Shown here piece after piece: positions 36,981 through 45,766 of a stretch of DNA of 64,000 nt; within the stretch, counting starts at the first letter, position 1, and every line of letters starts with the position of its first letter. A program made the translations under genes and the position numbers. This stretch comes from Sandarakinorhabdus sp. (GTDB taxonomy: Bacteria; Pseudomonadota; Alphaproteobacteria; Sphingomonadales; Sphingomonadaceae). The stretch is taken from assembly GCA_020692215.1 (NCBI GenBank), contig JAIMKW010000003.1:171192-235191 (forward strand), in the 5' to 3' direction. The notes under the pieces are model-generated. The model saw nothing but the letters and a program-made list of their open reading frames with translations, made no database searches and had not been told where the DNA came from.

Positions 36981-37477
36981 ACCGGATGGACGAACGGGTT
37001 GAGCGAGGGCGATTCGGCGAACAGCCAGCCTGAAAATACCAGCACCGGCTTCCCCGCAGGCTGATTGCCCAGGCTGGGCGGCTGTTCTGTCACCTGCACG
37101 AAAGCGCCCGATTGCTTGCGTTCATGTGGTTGGGTGCGCTCGCAGCTTTGCAGGATTCCTGAAAGACGCCCGAATGTGAAGCGTTCACCGGGCTTCAGGG
37201 TGAAATCGGCCGTGTTGCCCATGCGTTTGTCGAGAACGGCAATGACTGCGGTTCGCTCGCCTGGGGCCGCAGGGCGTCGGGCCTGTGGTGCGGCGGCGGT
37301 TGCTGGCCTGGCTGGCGCTGGTGCCACCTTCTGCGCTGCGGGCGCTTGCTGCGCCGGTGCAGGAGCGGCATTGGCTGGATTGGCCTGCGGGGCTTCGATG
37401 TTCGGGGATTCCTGCGCCAAGGCAGGCCCGGCTGCGGCCAGCATCAGGCCTGCAAGTGCGAGGCTCCGTGCGATCAT
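36839..37477 (-). CDS. DUF2155 exported protein
   Basis: A 212-residue secreted protein of unknown function found in alphaproteobacteria. It has a signal peptide (about 1-21, AGPALAQ), a long Ala/Pro/Gln linker (about 25-75), and the DUF2155 domain: AVIAVLDKRMGNTADFTLKPG, FGRLSGILQSCERT, LVFSGWLFAESPSLNPFVHP and YDVWLKSC, with two cysteines that may pair. About 30 residues after the domain are low-complexity and overlap aat. The mlaD stop overlaps its ATG by 4 bases, so it is cotranscribed downstream of mlaD. Confidence 0.88.
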   Translation of the reverse strand: MIARSLALAGLMLAAAGPALAQESPNIEAPQANPANAAPAPAQQAPAAQKVAPAPARPATAAAPQARRPAAPGERTAVIAVLDKRMGNTADFTLKPGERFTFGRLSGILQSCERTQPHERKQSGAFVQVTEQPPSLGNQPAGKPVLVFSGWLFAESPSLNPFVHPVYDVWLKSCTMRFPDGPPAPSATSRGNSRPMPGASPKGSASGANGGG

Positions 37478-37983
37478 TCGCCGGTGGCGGGTGCGGCCGC
37501 TCCGCTGGTGGTGGCCGGAGCCTTCGCTTCGTCGCCGCTGCGGTTGATGAACGATCCGATCAACCCCATCAGGTCGGTCGATCCTTGCGTGTCGGTGATT
37601 TCATCACCGGGTGCTAGCTGTTCGGGATCTCCGCCTGGGATCAGCGCGATGAAGCTGCCGCCCAGCAGGCCTTCCGACGTGATTGCAGCCGAACTGTCGA
37701 GCGGGAGCTTCACATCCTTGGCAACCGACAGGGTGACGACCGCCTGGTAGCTGGCGGTATCCAGCTTTTGCGCGGTAACGGTGCCGACCTTCAGGCCAGA
37801 CACGCGCACATCGGAGCCGACCGTGATTCCCGCGCTGTTGGGGAATCGCGCTGTCAGGGGGTAGCTGTCTCCGCCGGCAGACCCGGTCCGGCCTAGTGCG
37901 TACACAAGGAACAGGGCCGCCACGGCAACGACTGCGAGGCCTGCCACGGCTTCGGCGACATGATCTTTCAGGATGGGCGACAT
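37474..37983 (-). CDS. mlaD: MlaD-type outer-membrane lipid asymmetry protein
   Basis: A 169-residue MCE-domain protein anchored by one N-terminal helix (about 12-32). MlaD forms the periplasmic hexameric ring of the Mla lipid transporter. The MCE domain is clear: YPLTARFPNSAGITVGSDVRVSGLKVGTVT, then LDSSAAITSEGLLGGSFIALIPGG. The C-terminal Ala/Thr tail is low complexity. The other mla genes (E, F, B, C) are not here; in many alphaproteobacteria mlaD is likewise found beside NDUFA12 and DUF2155 genes. The ATG at 37983 removes an unlikely upstream extension. Confidence 0.88.
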   Translation of the reverse strand: MSPILKDHVAEAVAGLAVVAVAALFLVYALGRTGSAGGDSYPLTARFPNSAGITVGSDVRVSGLKVGTVTAQKLDTASYQAVVTLSVAKDVKLPLDSSAAITSEGLLGGSFIALIPGGDPEQLAPGDEITDTQGSTDLMGLIGSFINRSGDEAKAPATTSGAAAPATGE

Positions 37984-37990
37984 GGCTGGT

Positions 37991-38368
37991 TCAGTCCCCC
38001 GGCTGCCAGGCGCGATAGTCTGCAGCGGCAGCGGCACGGCGACCGCCTGCAGACAGCGCACCCTTGGGCAGTTCGGCCTTGTCGCTGCCCGTGGGGTTGG
38101 GCCGCCACGGACGTTCCCATGCCTTTACCGGCAGGGGCACTTCGCTTGGCGGGTCTTTTCGCGTCTTGTGTAGCCACAGATGCCATTCGGGGGGAACGCG
38201 GCTCGAATCATTATCGACCGCATAGATCACCCAGCGACGTGCGCCATCCTTGTCTGTATAATAGATATTGCCATCGGCATCCCGGCCCACTTCCCGGCCT
38301 TTCGTGGCCGTCTTGAGCCAGGTTCCGAACGTGCTTCCCGTCCACCAGGTGAAAATGTTGAATCCCAT
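37991..38368 (-). CDS. NADH:ubiquinone oxidoreductase subunit NDUFA12
   Basis: A 125-residue accessory subunit of respiratory complex I, shared by mitochondria and alphaproteobacteria. Characteristic patterns are FTWWTGSTFGTWL, VGRDADGNIYYTDK, RRWVIY, SSRVPPEWHLWLH and PPSEVPLPVKAWERPWRPNPTGS (split here only by the motif length). It is soluble and sits at the complex I arm junction. It is separated by 7 bases from mlaD and is probably cotranscribed with mlaD and DUF2155. Its presence is one of the stronger taxonomic hints for Alphaproteobacteria. Confidence 0.95.
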   Translation of the reverse strand: MGFNIFTWWTGSTFGTWLKTATKGREVGRDADGNIYYTDKDGARRWVIYAVDNDSSRVPPEWHLWLHKTRKDPPSEVPLPVKAWERPWRPNPTGSDKAELPKGALSAGGRRAAAAADYRAWQPGD

Positions 38369-38424
38369 GCACAGCGCCCTAGCGGTTCAGGGATGGCGAG
38401 CGCAAGTCGCCAGCCCATATGCGC

Positions 38425-38934
38425 CTACCAGCGAACGGCATCGCCGGGCCTCATGCCGATCCTTTGGGTTTCGCCTGCCTCCAGTTCCAGCACGGCGATA
38501 ATAGGCCCGACCGAGTTCAGCGGCGCTTCGGACTTCGGCACCGCACCCGCGATGATGTTGCGCACCTTCCCATTGGCTCCGATGAACACCAGATCCAGTG
38601 AAATCAACGTGTTGCGCATCCAGAAGCTGGCGGGCCGTGGTGGTTGCATGGGGAAGAGCATACCGGTTTTCGGCGGCATGGATGTGCGGAACATCATGCC
38701 ATGCGCCTGCTGGTCAGGCGTCGCTGCCAGTTCCACCTTATAAATGTGGCTTTTGCCATCGCTGGTTCTGATGGTCAGCGGGATGATCTTCAGCCCGCTT
38801 TGCGAGCGCCCGGCCGGCGCTTCCGCCAGGGCGGGTGCAACCGGAACCACCAAAGCCGCAGACATCGCCATCAGCGTAACAGCGATCAATCGGGCGGCTC
38901 TAGTTCGGGCCGGAGTCCTCGCCTGCTGCGTCAT
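38425..38934 (-). CDS. DUF192 exported protein
   Basis: A 169-residue protein with an N-terminal signal peptide (about 12-36, ending PALAEA) and a DUF192 domain, a small beta-barrel fold of unknown function. Seen: VELAATPDQQAHGMMFRTSMPP, MLFPMQPPRPASFWMRNTLISLDLVFI (long conserved FWMRNT-xxxLD block), IVAVLELEAGETQRIGMRPGD-like end. The ATG at 38934 overlaps the cold-shock gene by 35 bases; a TTG nearer the hydrophobic core would avoid this. Cotranscription with the cold-shock gene is likely, as is usual for this family in alphaproteobacteria. Confidence 0.85.
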   Translation of the reverse strand: MTQQARTPARTRAARLIAVTLMAMSAALVVPVAPALAEAPAGRSQSGLKIIPLTIRTSDGKSHIYKVELAATPDQQAHGMMFRTSMPPKTGMLFPMQPPRPASFWMRNTLISLDLVFIGANGKVRNIIAGAVPKSEAPLNSVGPIIAVLELEAGETQRIGMRPGDAVRW

Positions 38935-39529
38935 CGCCGTCTGCCTCGACGACCACGGCCAGGGCGCCGCGAGGCCCATCATGGACGCGGGCAACCAGAT
39001 CCTGCCCCGGCAGGAGTGTTTCGAAACCGCCGCGACGAACGGTTTCCATGTGAACAAAGATCTGGGTGACACCATCAGCCCTCAGCAGGAAACCATATCC
39101 CTTGGCCCGATTGAACCACCGAACCTGAACAGGCTCGAAATCGCCTGCATCGTCGAGGAAGTCCAGAGGGTCTGTGCGGTTGGACGATCTTTGCACCGCC
39201 CGGTCGAGGTCGGGGCCGACAGCCTTGCTGAGATCGATCTCGATCAGGTCGCTTGCCTGGCGGCCGCGTGGTCCCTGCCGCACCAGTGCTGTGACCCATG
39301 TGCCTTCGGGCAGCGATTTGCGACCATGACGGCTGAGCAGATTGTAGTGCACGAGCACATCACCGCCATCGTCGTCGGTCGTGACAAAGCCATAGCCCTT
39401 CACGACATCGAACCATTTCACGCGCCCGCTGATCTGCGCATCCTCGCTGGCAGCTTCCATAGGGGAGTCGGGCTGCATGGCTTCGTCGTTTGACGCGTCG
39501 GTTCGGTCGATCATTCTTGCAAGGCCCAT
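38900..39529 (-). CDS. Protein with two cold-shock domains
   Basis: A 209-residue nucleic-acid-binding protein with two cold-shock domains. Domain 1 (about 33-100) has RVKWFDVVKGYGFV and VLVHYNLL; domain 2 (about 138-200) has VRWFNRAKGYGFLL and IFVHMETV. These carry the RNP1 and RNP2 motifs for single-stranded RNA/DNA. An acidic, charged head precedes them and an acidic tail ends GEDSGPN. The ATG at 39529 has AGAG upstream. Double-domain versions are typical of alphaproteobacteria. The upstream leader is AT-rich. Confidence 0.92.
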   Translation of the reverse strand: MGLARMIDRTDASNDEAMQPDSPMEAASEDAQISGRVKWFDVVKGYGFVTTDDDGGDVLVHYNLLSRHGRKSLPEGTWVTALVRQGPRGRQASDLIEIDLSKAVGPDLDRAVQRSSNRTDPLDFLDDAGDFEPVQVRWFNRAKGYGFLLRADGVTQIFVHMETVRRGGFETLLPGQDLVARVHDGPRGALAVVVEADGDDAAGEDSGPN

Positions 39530-39670
39530 ATCGGTTCTCTTCAAAATCGCTCACGCTCAGCCGGGCAGGACAAGTGCCGAACTTCTCTTGTGAGCGTTGC
39601 CACGCTAACACAGTGTCGATGACGTTCAAGATTAAGTTTTTTACAGGTTTGTAATGAAAGCAGGGGCAGG

Positions 39671-40264
39671 ATGGAACTTCAAGGGCAAAGCATCATTAAT
39701 GCCTCCCGGGAGAGTGTGTGGGCTGCGCTCATAGATCCAGCCCTGCTGGCGAAGTGCATCGACGGTGTGGAAAGCCTGGAGGCGGTGGGAGACAACCGGT
39801 TTGCAGGCTCCCTGAATGCAAAGGTCGGCCCGGTGAAGGCGCGGTTTACCGGCACGGTCGAGATGACCGAGATGGACCCGCCCAATCGCTATGTGCTTGT
39901 GGGAGAAGGGAAAGGCGGAGTGGCCGGCTTTGCCAAGGGCTCGGCCGAAGTGATCCTCACCGATCGTCCCGATGGGACGACCGAATTGCGCTACGTCGCG
40001 CGCTCGCAGGTGGGCGGCAAGCTGGCGCAACTGGGCACGCGGCTGATCGAAGGCACGGCCAAGGCTTATGCGGAATCCTTCTTTGCCTCTTTCAAAGAAC
40101 AGGTGGAGGGGCCAGCAGTTGAAGCGGCGGAAACAGCCACCCCGGCGGAGCATCTGACTGCCGACTCCGTTGGAGACTCGGCGCGAGGCCGAAGCCTGCC
40201 TGGCTGGGCCTGGATCGGCGGCCTGATCCTCCTTGTCGCGCTCGCCCTGCTGTTCCTCTATTGA
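39671..40264 (+). CDS. coxG: CoxG-like SRPBCC protein (CO dehydrogenase subunit G family)
   Basis: A 197-residue protein with a START/SRPBCC fold (about 1-145: INASRESVWAALIDPALLAKCIDG, GDNRFAGSLNAKVGPVKARF) followed by a linker and a C-terminal membrane helix (WAWIGGLILLVALALLFLY). CoxG-like proteins help anchor or mature molybdenum hydroxylases such as CO dehydrogenase. No cox structural genes (L, M, S) are nearby, but the next genes are xdhC, moeA-like and mocA-like, so the molybdoenzyme maturation link holds. The stop overlaps the TTG start of xdhC by 4 bases. Confidence 0.9.
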   Translation: MELQGQSIINASRESVWAALIDPALLAKCIDGVESLEAVGDNRFAGSLNAKVGPVKARFTGTVEMTEMDPPNRYVLVGEGKGGVAGFAKGSAEVILTDRPDGTTELRYVARSQVGGKLAQLGTRLIEGTAKAYAESFFASFKEQVEGPAVEAAETATPAEHLTADSVGDSARGRSLPGWAWIGGLILLVALALLFLY

Positions 40265-41229
40265 CCGCGCCGATGACAGCCTGTTCACCGCCCGCCGACG
40301 AACTCGGCCTGCTGCTGGATCGGGCTCGGACGTGGGCGGCAGATGGTCATCGGCTGGCGCTGGCAACCGTGGTGCGCACCTGGGGTTCGGCCCCGCGCCG
40401 GGTCGGCAGCTTGCTTCTGGTCCGTGATGACGGGCTGTTCGAAGGCTCGGTTTCGGGCGGGTGCGTGGAAGGCGCGGTGATTGCTGCTGCGCAGCATCGG
40501 ATTGCCGGTGGTGGCGGCGAAGTGCTGACCTTCGGTGTGGCGAACGAGACAGCGTGGGACGTCGGGCTGGCCTGTGGCGGCGAGATCGCGATCCTGGTGC
40601 AGGCGGTGGATGAAAGCGGCTTTCCGCCTGACTTGTTTGCGCGGATGGCAGAGGCGCGGGCAGCGGGGCAAGCCGTGACCCTGGCGGCGGACTTTGCGAC
40701 CGGGCGCACGGTTGAGCGCAAGGCAGGTGAAAGCGATGCGGCCGATTTCGTGCACCGCTTCGATCCGCCGCGGCGGCTGCTGTTGGTGGGGGCGGTGCAC
40801 ATAGCGCAGGCGCTGGCGCCGCTGGCCGCCATGCTGGGGTTCAGCCCGTTCATCGTCGATCCGCGTGGGGCCTTTGCGGCAGGGCCACGCTTTGCCGGCT
40901 TTGCGGTGGACGACCGCTGGCCCGATGAAGCGCTGGACGACTGGAAACCCGACAGCGCAACGGCGGTCGTCACCCTGACGCACGACCCAAAGCTGGACGA
41001 TGTGGCGCTTGTGCGCGCGTTGCAGTCGCCCGCTTTCTACATCGCCTCGCTCGGCTCGCGCAAAACTCATGCGGCCCGGCTGGAGCGGCTGGCCGCGCTG
41101 GGCTTCGGCGCGGACGATCTATCCCGGATTCATGGGCCTGCCGGGCTGGATATCGGTGCCGCCAATCCGGCCGAGATTGCGCTTTCGGTGGCAGCGCAGA
41201 TGGTGGCCGCCTGGCGGAAGCGCCCTTGA
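40261..41229 (+). CDS. XdhC family molybdenum-cofactor insertion protein
   Basis: XdhC/CoxI proteins bind and protect molybdenum cofactor and deliver its sulfurated form to xanthine dehydrogenase-type enzymes. The protein has the N-terminal XdhC_CoxI motif (LALATVVRTWGSAPRR, EGSVSGGCVEGAVI) and a C-terminal Rossmann domain (VGAVHIAQALAPLAAMLGF, VVTLTHDPKLDDVAL, YIASLGSRKTHAARLERL). The TTG start gives a TTGA overlap with coxG; an in-frame ATG lies four codons on. It is followed, again with a TTGA overlap, by the moeA-like gene. Confidence 0.92.
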   Translation: MTAPMTACSPPADELGLLLDRARTWAADGHRLALATVVRTWGSAPRRVGSLLLVRDDGLFEGSVSGGCVEGAVIAAAQHRIAGGGGEVLTFGVANETAWDVGLACGGEIAILVQAVDESGFPPDLFARMAEARAAGQAVTLAADFATGRTVERKAGESDAADFVHRFDPPRRLLLVGAVHIAQALAPLAAMLGFSPFIVDPRGAFAAGPRFAGFAVDDRWPDEALDDWKPDSATAVVTLTHDPKLDDVALVRALQSPAFYIASLGSRKTHAARLERLAALGFGADDLSRIHGPAGLDIGAANPAEIALSVAAQMVAAWRKRP

Positions 41230-42221
41230 TCTTCGGGGCAGTGCCGCTGGCGCAGGCCGAGGGCGCGATGCTGGCCCATGCCCTGCATCTGGGCGGGCGG
41301 CGCATCCCCAAAGGCAGCCCGGTGGATAAGGCGCTTCTGACAGCAGCGCGCGACGCCGGGCTGGAAACACTGTGGGTGGCCCGGCTGGAAGCAGGCGATG
41401 TGCCCGAAGCCGAGGCCGCTGCGCAGATCGGGGCGCTGTTTGCTGGCGCAGGGGTCGGCGTGCGCGCGCCGGTGCATGGCCGGGTGAACCTGCACGCCGG
41501 CGCTGCCGGGCTGCTGCTGGTGGAGGCCGATGCCGTGATGCAGGCAAATGCGATGAGCGAGGCGGTTGCCATCTCCACCCTGCCGCCGCTCACGCCGGTG
41601 CAGGCTGGCGACATGGTGGGGACGGTGAAGATCATTCCCTATGCCGTTCCGGACAGGGTGTTGGCCGATGTGCTGGCCTTGCCGGCGGGCGCGATCGGCG
41701 TTCGGCCATGGCAGACCGAAATTCAGGCGCTGCTGATCCAGACCCGGCTGCCCGATACACCCGACAAGCTGGCAGTGAAGACCGCCGAAGTGACTGCGGC
41801 GCGCCTGTTGCGGTTGGGGATTGCGATGGCGCAAGCGCCTGATGTGGCGCACGATATCGCACCTTTGGCCGAGGCACTGCGCGCCGCTGACGGGGCCACC
41901 CTGCTGCTGGTGGCGGGCGCGACGGCGACATCGGACAGGCGGGATGTGATCCCGGCTGCAATCGTGGCGGCCGGGGGCGCGCTTGTGCGGGTGGGGATGC
42001 CGGTCGATCCTGGCAATCTGCTGGTGCTGGGGCGGTTGGGCGGCGCGATGGTGATCGGCCTTCCGGGATGCGCGAAAAGCCCCAAGCGCAACGGGCTGGA
42101 CCTTGTGCTGGAACGCTTTGCGGCGGGTCTTGCGGTCACGTCTCACCAGATCGCCGGGATGGGCGTTGGTGGGCTTCTGGAGGATTCCGGCCAGCCCGTT
42201 CCCTGGGCCTGGGGTGGATAG
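41226..42221 (+). CDS. Molybdopterin-binding MoeA-like protein
   Basis: A 331-residue protein with a MoaB/Mog-type molybdopterin-binding fold. The N-terminal part (about 1-170: AMLAHALHLGGRRIPKGS, VQAGDMVGTVKIIPYAV) resembles the half found in fused molybdopterin-binding/nucleotidyltransferase proteins. The C-terminal part (170-331) has the MPT-binding core: VAGATATSDRRDVIPAAI, RVGMPVDPGNLLVLG, MVIGLPGCAKSPKRNGLD. Here the two enzymes are separate genes, with the nucleotidyltransferase directly downstream. TTG start overlaps the xdhC stop. Likely acts in loading or tailoring molybdenum cofactor. Confidence 0.85.
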   Translation: MIFGAVPLAQAEGAMLAHALHLGGRRIPKGSPVDKALLTAARDAGLETLWVARLEAGDVPEAEAAAQIGALFAGAGVGVRAPVHGRVNLHAGAAGLLLVEADAVMQANAMSEAVAISTLPPLTPVQAGDMVGTVKIIPYAVPDRVLADVLALPAGAIGVRPWQTEIQALLIQTRLPDTPDKLAVKTAEVTAARLLRLGIAMAQAPDVAHDIAPLAEALRAADGATLLLVAGATATSDRRDVIPAAIVAAGGALVRVGMPVDPGNLLVLGRLGGAMVIGLPGCAKSPKRNGLDLVLERFAAGLAVTSHQIAGMGVGGLLEDSGQPVPWAWGG

Positions 42222-42222
42222 C

Positions 42223-42786
42223 ATGCCGGGGACAACCGTTGGCGCCCTTGTGCTGGCGGCGGGGCTTTCACGGCGAATGGGTGCCGCAAAGCTGGCGCTT
42301 CCGCTGGGCGGGCGGCCGGTGATCGCCGCGACCCTGGTGGCTGTGGACGCAGCCGGGTTGCCCGTTCTGATGGTGACTGGCGCGCATGCCGATGTTGTGC
42401 GCGCGTCTGCGCCGAGCGTTCCCGTGGCGCACGCGAAGGACCATGCGCTGGGGCTTGCCGAATCGCTGAAGGCAGGGCTGGCGGCCGCTCCGCCGGCGTG
42501 GGGTGCGGTGTTGGTGGTGTTGGGCGATATGCCCTTTGTGCGGCCGGAAACGCTGCGGGCGCTGGCGGATGCGCTGGGGGCAGGGGCTTCGGCCGTGGTG
42601 CCGGTGGAGGGCGGCCGGCGTGGCAATCCCGCCGGCTTTGCGCGCGCGACATGGCCGGCGCTGATGGCGCTTTCAGGCGATCAGGGCGCGCGGCCGCTGC
42701 TGGACGGTCTGGACGTGGTGGAAGTGCTGGTGAACGATGCAGGTATCCACCGGGATATCGATGTGCCGGGGGATCTTCCCGCTTAG
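42223..42786 (+). CDS. MocA-like molybdenum cofactor nucleotidyltransferase
   Basis: A 187-residue nucleotidyltransferase of the MobA/MocA family, expected to add CMP (or GMP) to molybdopterin for molybdenum hydroxylases. Motifs: LVLAAGLSRRMGAAKLALPL at the N-terminus, LGDMPFVRPETLRAL for metal binding, and RRGNPAGFARATWP before the C-terminus. MocA (CTP) is favoured because XdhC-type enzymes use the cytosine dinucleotide form, but GTP cannot be excluded by eye. It begins one base after the moeA-like stop and overlaps the convergent epimerase gene by 4 bases. Confidence 0.88.
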   Translation: MPGTTVGALVLAAGLSRRMGAAKLALPLGGRPVIAATLVAVDAAGLPVLMVTGAHADVVRASAPSVPVAHAKDHALGLAESLKAGLAAAPPAWGAVLVVLGDMPFVRPETLRALADALGAGASAVVPVEGGRRGNPAGFARATWPALMALSGDQGARPLLDGLDVVEVLVNDAGIHRDIDVPGDLPA

Positions 42787-43205
42787 TGGCGCTCGGGCTC
42801 TGCCATCAGTTCGACGAGAACGCCGCCCATGTCCTTGGGGTGGACAAAGATGACCGGCACGCCATGGGCGCCGATGCGCGGCTCGCCGTTGCGAAGCACG
42901 GTTGCGCCCTTCGAGACCATATCATCGCGCGCGGCGATGATATCGGGCACTTCGAAGCATATATGGTGCTGGCCACCCTTCGGGTTTTTCGCGAGGAACG
43001 CGAGAACCGGGCTGTCGTCGCCCAGTGGCTCGATCAGTTCAATCTGGCTGTTGGCCAGATCCACGAAGCAAACCCGCACGCCCTGCGAGGGCAGGTCGAA
43101 CGGTTCGTGGATGCGCGTTGCGCCCAGCATGTCGCGGTAGAGCCGGATGGAGTCCGCGATGGACGGCGTTGCAACGCCGACGTGGTTCAATCTGCCGATC
43201 TGCAT
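42783..43205 (-). CDS. mce: Methylmalonyl-CoA epimerase
   Basis: A 140-residue vicinal-oxygen-chelate enzyme that interconverts D- and L-methylmalonyl-CoA. The family pattern is complete: RLNHVGVATPSIADSIRLYRD, QIELIEPLGDDSP, GGQHHICFEVPDI and VIFVHPKDMGGVLVELM, giving metal ligands at His, His and Glu. With the propionyl-CoA carboxylase at 31 kb it belongs to the propionate-to-succinyl-CoA route; the mutase is not in the window. It starts 17 bases after ssb on the same strand. Confidence 0.95.
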   Translation of the reverse strand: MQIGRLNHVGVATPSIADSIRLYRDMLGATRIHEPFDLPSQGVRVCFVDLANSQIELIEPLGDDSPVLAFLAKNPKGGQHHICFEVPDIIAARDDMVSKGATVLRNGEPRIGAHGVPVIFVHPKDMGGVLVELMAEPERH

Positions 43206-43222
43206 GTCAGTCCTCGATAGGC

Positions 43223-43723
43223 CTAGAAGGGAACATCGTCGTCCATATCGTCATCAAAGCTGGACGATGGCTTGTTGGCGTAGCCGCCCGAAGCGGGCGC
43301 GCTGGCCGGGGATCGCGATGCCGGGGCACCATAGTCGTCGCCGCCACTGCCGCCGCCGCCGCCGCTGCTTTCGCGCCGGTCGAGCAGTTCCAGTTCACCC
43401 TTGAAGCGGCCGACCACCACTTCGGTTGTGTATCGATCATTGCCGTCGCGGTCCTGCCATTTGCGGGTCTGCAGCTGGCCTTCCACATAGACCTTGGAGC
43501 CCTTGCGCAGATATTGTTCCACAACTCGGATCAGATTGTCGTTGTCGATCTTGATGTTGTGCCATTCGGTGCGCTCCTTGCGCTCCCCGGTCATCTTGTC
43601 CTTCCAGCTTTCGGATGTGGCGATGGTGAAATTCGCCACCCGGCCACCGTTGGCGAAGCTCTTCACCTCGGGGTCCTTGCCCAGGTTGCCCACGAGAATC
43701 ACCTTGTTCACACCACCCGCCAT
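43223..43723 (-). CDS. ssb: Single-stranded DNA-binding protein
   Basis: SSB binds single-stranded DNA during replication, repair and recombination and recruits partners through its C-terminal tip. The 166-residue protein has the OB fold (about 1-115: [49 protein letters not shown]), a Gly/Ser-rich linker (about 120-150) and the acidic tip DDDVPF (consensus DDDIPF). The ATG at 43723 gives [13 protein letters not shown], the usual start. Cotranscription with the epimerase gene is likely. Confidence 0.96.
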   Translation of the reverse strand: MAGGVNKVILVGNLGKDPEVKSFANGGRVANFTIATSESWKDKMTGERKERTEWHNIKIDNDNLIRVVEQYLRKGSKVYVEGQLQTRKWQDRDGNDRYTTEVVVGRFKGELELLDRRESSGGGGGSGGDDYGAPASRSPASAPASGGYANKPSSSFDDDMDDDVPF

Positions 43724-43861
43724 GGGCTCTCTCCCGATTGGTGGCACCGGAAACCCGGCGCTCTTGATTGCCAGCCAAGCGATAGGCGAGTCATGAAGCC
43801 GGGCGCAAGCGGGCTTTCCCGTATGTGCGCAGGCTTTGGGCAAAATGCCTGCGAGCCCGGA

Positions 43862-45766
43862 TCAGATCAGTGCGCGCGCCACCCAGTAAGTGATGCCGGC
43901 GGCCGCATAGGCCATGGCAAACAGGTATGTGAACATGAAGGCCGGCCATTTCCAGCCGCCGGTTTCCCGCCGCACCACGGCAAGTGTTGACAGGCACTGC
44001 GGCGCGAAGACGAACCAGGCGAGGAAGGCCAGCGCAGTGGGCAGTGACCAGCTGGCCCGCAGCCGATCGACGAGGCCGGCCGGATCATCAGCCGTGGCCT
44101 GCAGCGCATAGACAGTGCCAAGCGCCGATACCGCCACTTCGCGCGCGGCCATGCCCGGCACCAGCGCGATCGCGATTTCACGGTTGAAACCGATGGGGCG
44201 GAAGAGGGGCTCCAGCGCATCGCCGATCTGCCCCGCAAACGCATAGTCGATGGCCGGCCTGTCGGCATTGGCCGGCGCAGCAGGGAAGCTGGCCAGCACC
44301 CACAGCGCGACGGTTGCAAACAGGATGATGGTGCCCGCCCGCTTGAGGAAGGCTGTCGCGCGAAGCCAGAGGCCGACGGCCACATCGCGCGGGGCGGGCC
44401 ATTGGTAGCTGGGCATTTCCATGAGGAAGGTCGGGGCGGGGCCCTTTGTAACCGTCCGCCGCAGCACCAGGGCCGCAAGCATCGCGCCTGCTATGCCCGC
44501 GATGTAGAGCGCAAACATCACCAAGCCCTGCAACCCGACAGGGCCCCACAGCGACTGTGCCGGAATGAAGGCTGCGATGATGACAGCATAGACCGGGAGC
44601 CGGGCCGAACAGGTCATCAGCGGGGCGATCAGGATTGTGGTCAGCCGGTCGCGTTCCTCGGCGATGGTTCGGGTGGCCATGATGCCGGGGATGGCGCAGG
44701 CAAAGGACGACAGCAGAGGGATAAAGGCGGCACCATTCAGCCCGACGGCCGCCATCAGCCTGTCCATCAGGAAGGCGGCGCGGACCATATAGCCCGATCC
44801 TTCCAGCGCCAGGATGAAAGCGAACAGGATCAGGATCTGCGGCAGGAACACGATGACGGAGCCGACACCGGCGAGGACACCATCGACGATGAGCGAACGC
44901 GCCAGCCCTTCGGGCAGCGCGGCGGTGGCAAGGCCCTGCAGCCAGACGATCCCCGTCTCGATCCAGCCCATTGGCGCTTCAGCCCAGCTGAAGACGGCCT
45001 GGAACATCGCGAACAGGATGGCAGCAAGGATCAACGGCCCAGCGAGTGGATGCAGAAGCAGGGAATCCAGCCGGCGCGATGTGCGGCGACCACTTCCTTC
45101 GGCCAGCGTTACGGCCGCGGCGATCGCCCGGGCTTCACGCCCGCGCTGGCGGGTGTCTGGAGGGCTGTACTCGCGCGCGATGCCCGGCAGTGCGGCAAGA
45201 GCGGGCTCCAGTGCCGCCAGCAGTTCGCCAAGGCCGCGGCGACGTACGGCGACGGTGCCGACAACGGGAACCCCCAGCCTTGTCGCGAGCGCCGCGCTAT
45301 CGAGCGAAAGGCCATCGCGCGCGGCCATATCCATCCGGTTGAGCGCCACGACCGTCGGGAGCCCAAGGCTCAGCACATCGAGCGCGAACCGCAGATGGGC
45401 CGCGAGATTGGTTGCATCGACGACGATGATGACGGCATCTGGCCGCCGTTCCCCGGCCTGCCGCCCCAGCAGCGTGTCGCGCGTGACGGCTTCATCCGGG
45501 GATCGCGGAACCAGCCCATAACAGCCGGGCAGATCCACCAGTTCTGCGCGCCCGCCGCCGGGCAATGTGACGAAGGCCGATTTCCGTTCGACCGTGACAC
45601 CGGGATAATTGCCGACCTTCTGGCGTGCGCCCGAAAGGGCGTTGAACAGCGATGTCTTGCCCGCATTGGGGTGGCCGACAACAGCAACCATGGGCAGCCT
45701 CGCCGGTGCGGCACGGCCCTGTTCTGCTGCCGGATCCGCAGCCAGCGCAGATGGAGGCGCGTTCAT
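43862..45766 (-). CDS. feoB: Ferrous iron transport protein FeoB
   Basis: FeoB imports Fe2+ across the inner membrane and has a cytosolic GTPase domain. G1 GHPNAGKTS (31-39), G3 VDLPGCYGL, G4 NRMD, and the Gate regions (ALEGSGYMVRAAFLMDR, FACAIPGIMATRTI) are seen, followed by the second Gate repeat and a final helix pair. At 634 residues it is shorter than E. coli FeoB (773), like many alphaproteobacterial forms. The ATG overlaps the feoA stop (ATGA), so feoA-feoB form an operon with a Fur-like sequence at its head. Confidence 0.96.
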   Translation of the reverse strand: MNAPPSALAADPAAEQGRAAPARLPMVAVVGHPNAGKTSLFNALSGARQKVGNYPGVTVERKSAFVTLPGGGRAELVDLPGCYGLVPRSPDEAVTRDTLLGRQAGERRPDAVIIVVDATNLAAHLRFALDVLSLGLPTVVALNRMDMAARDGLSLDSAALATRLGVPVVGTVAVRRRGLGELLAALEPALAALPGIAREYSPPDTRQRGREARAIAAAVTLAEGSGRRTSRRLDSLLLHPLAGPLILAAILFAMFQAVFSWAEAPMGWIETGIVWLQGLATAALPEGLARSLIVDGVLAGVGSVIVFLPQILILFAFILALEGSGYMVRAAFLMDRLMAAVGLNGAAFIPLLSSFACAIPGIMATRTIAEERDRLTTILIAPLMTCSARLPVYAVIIAAFIPAQSLWGPVGLQGLVMFALYIAGIAGAMLAALVLRRTVTKGPAPTFLMEMPSYQWPAPRDVAVGLWLRATAFLKRAGTIILFATVALWVLASFPAAPANADRPAIDYAFAGQIGDALEPLFRPIGFNREIAIALVPGMAAREVAVSALGTVYALQATADDPAGLVDRLRASWSLPTALAFLAWFVFAPQCLSTLAVVRRETGGWKWPAFMFTYLFAMAYAAAGITYWVARALI

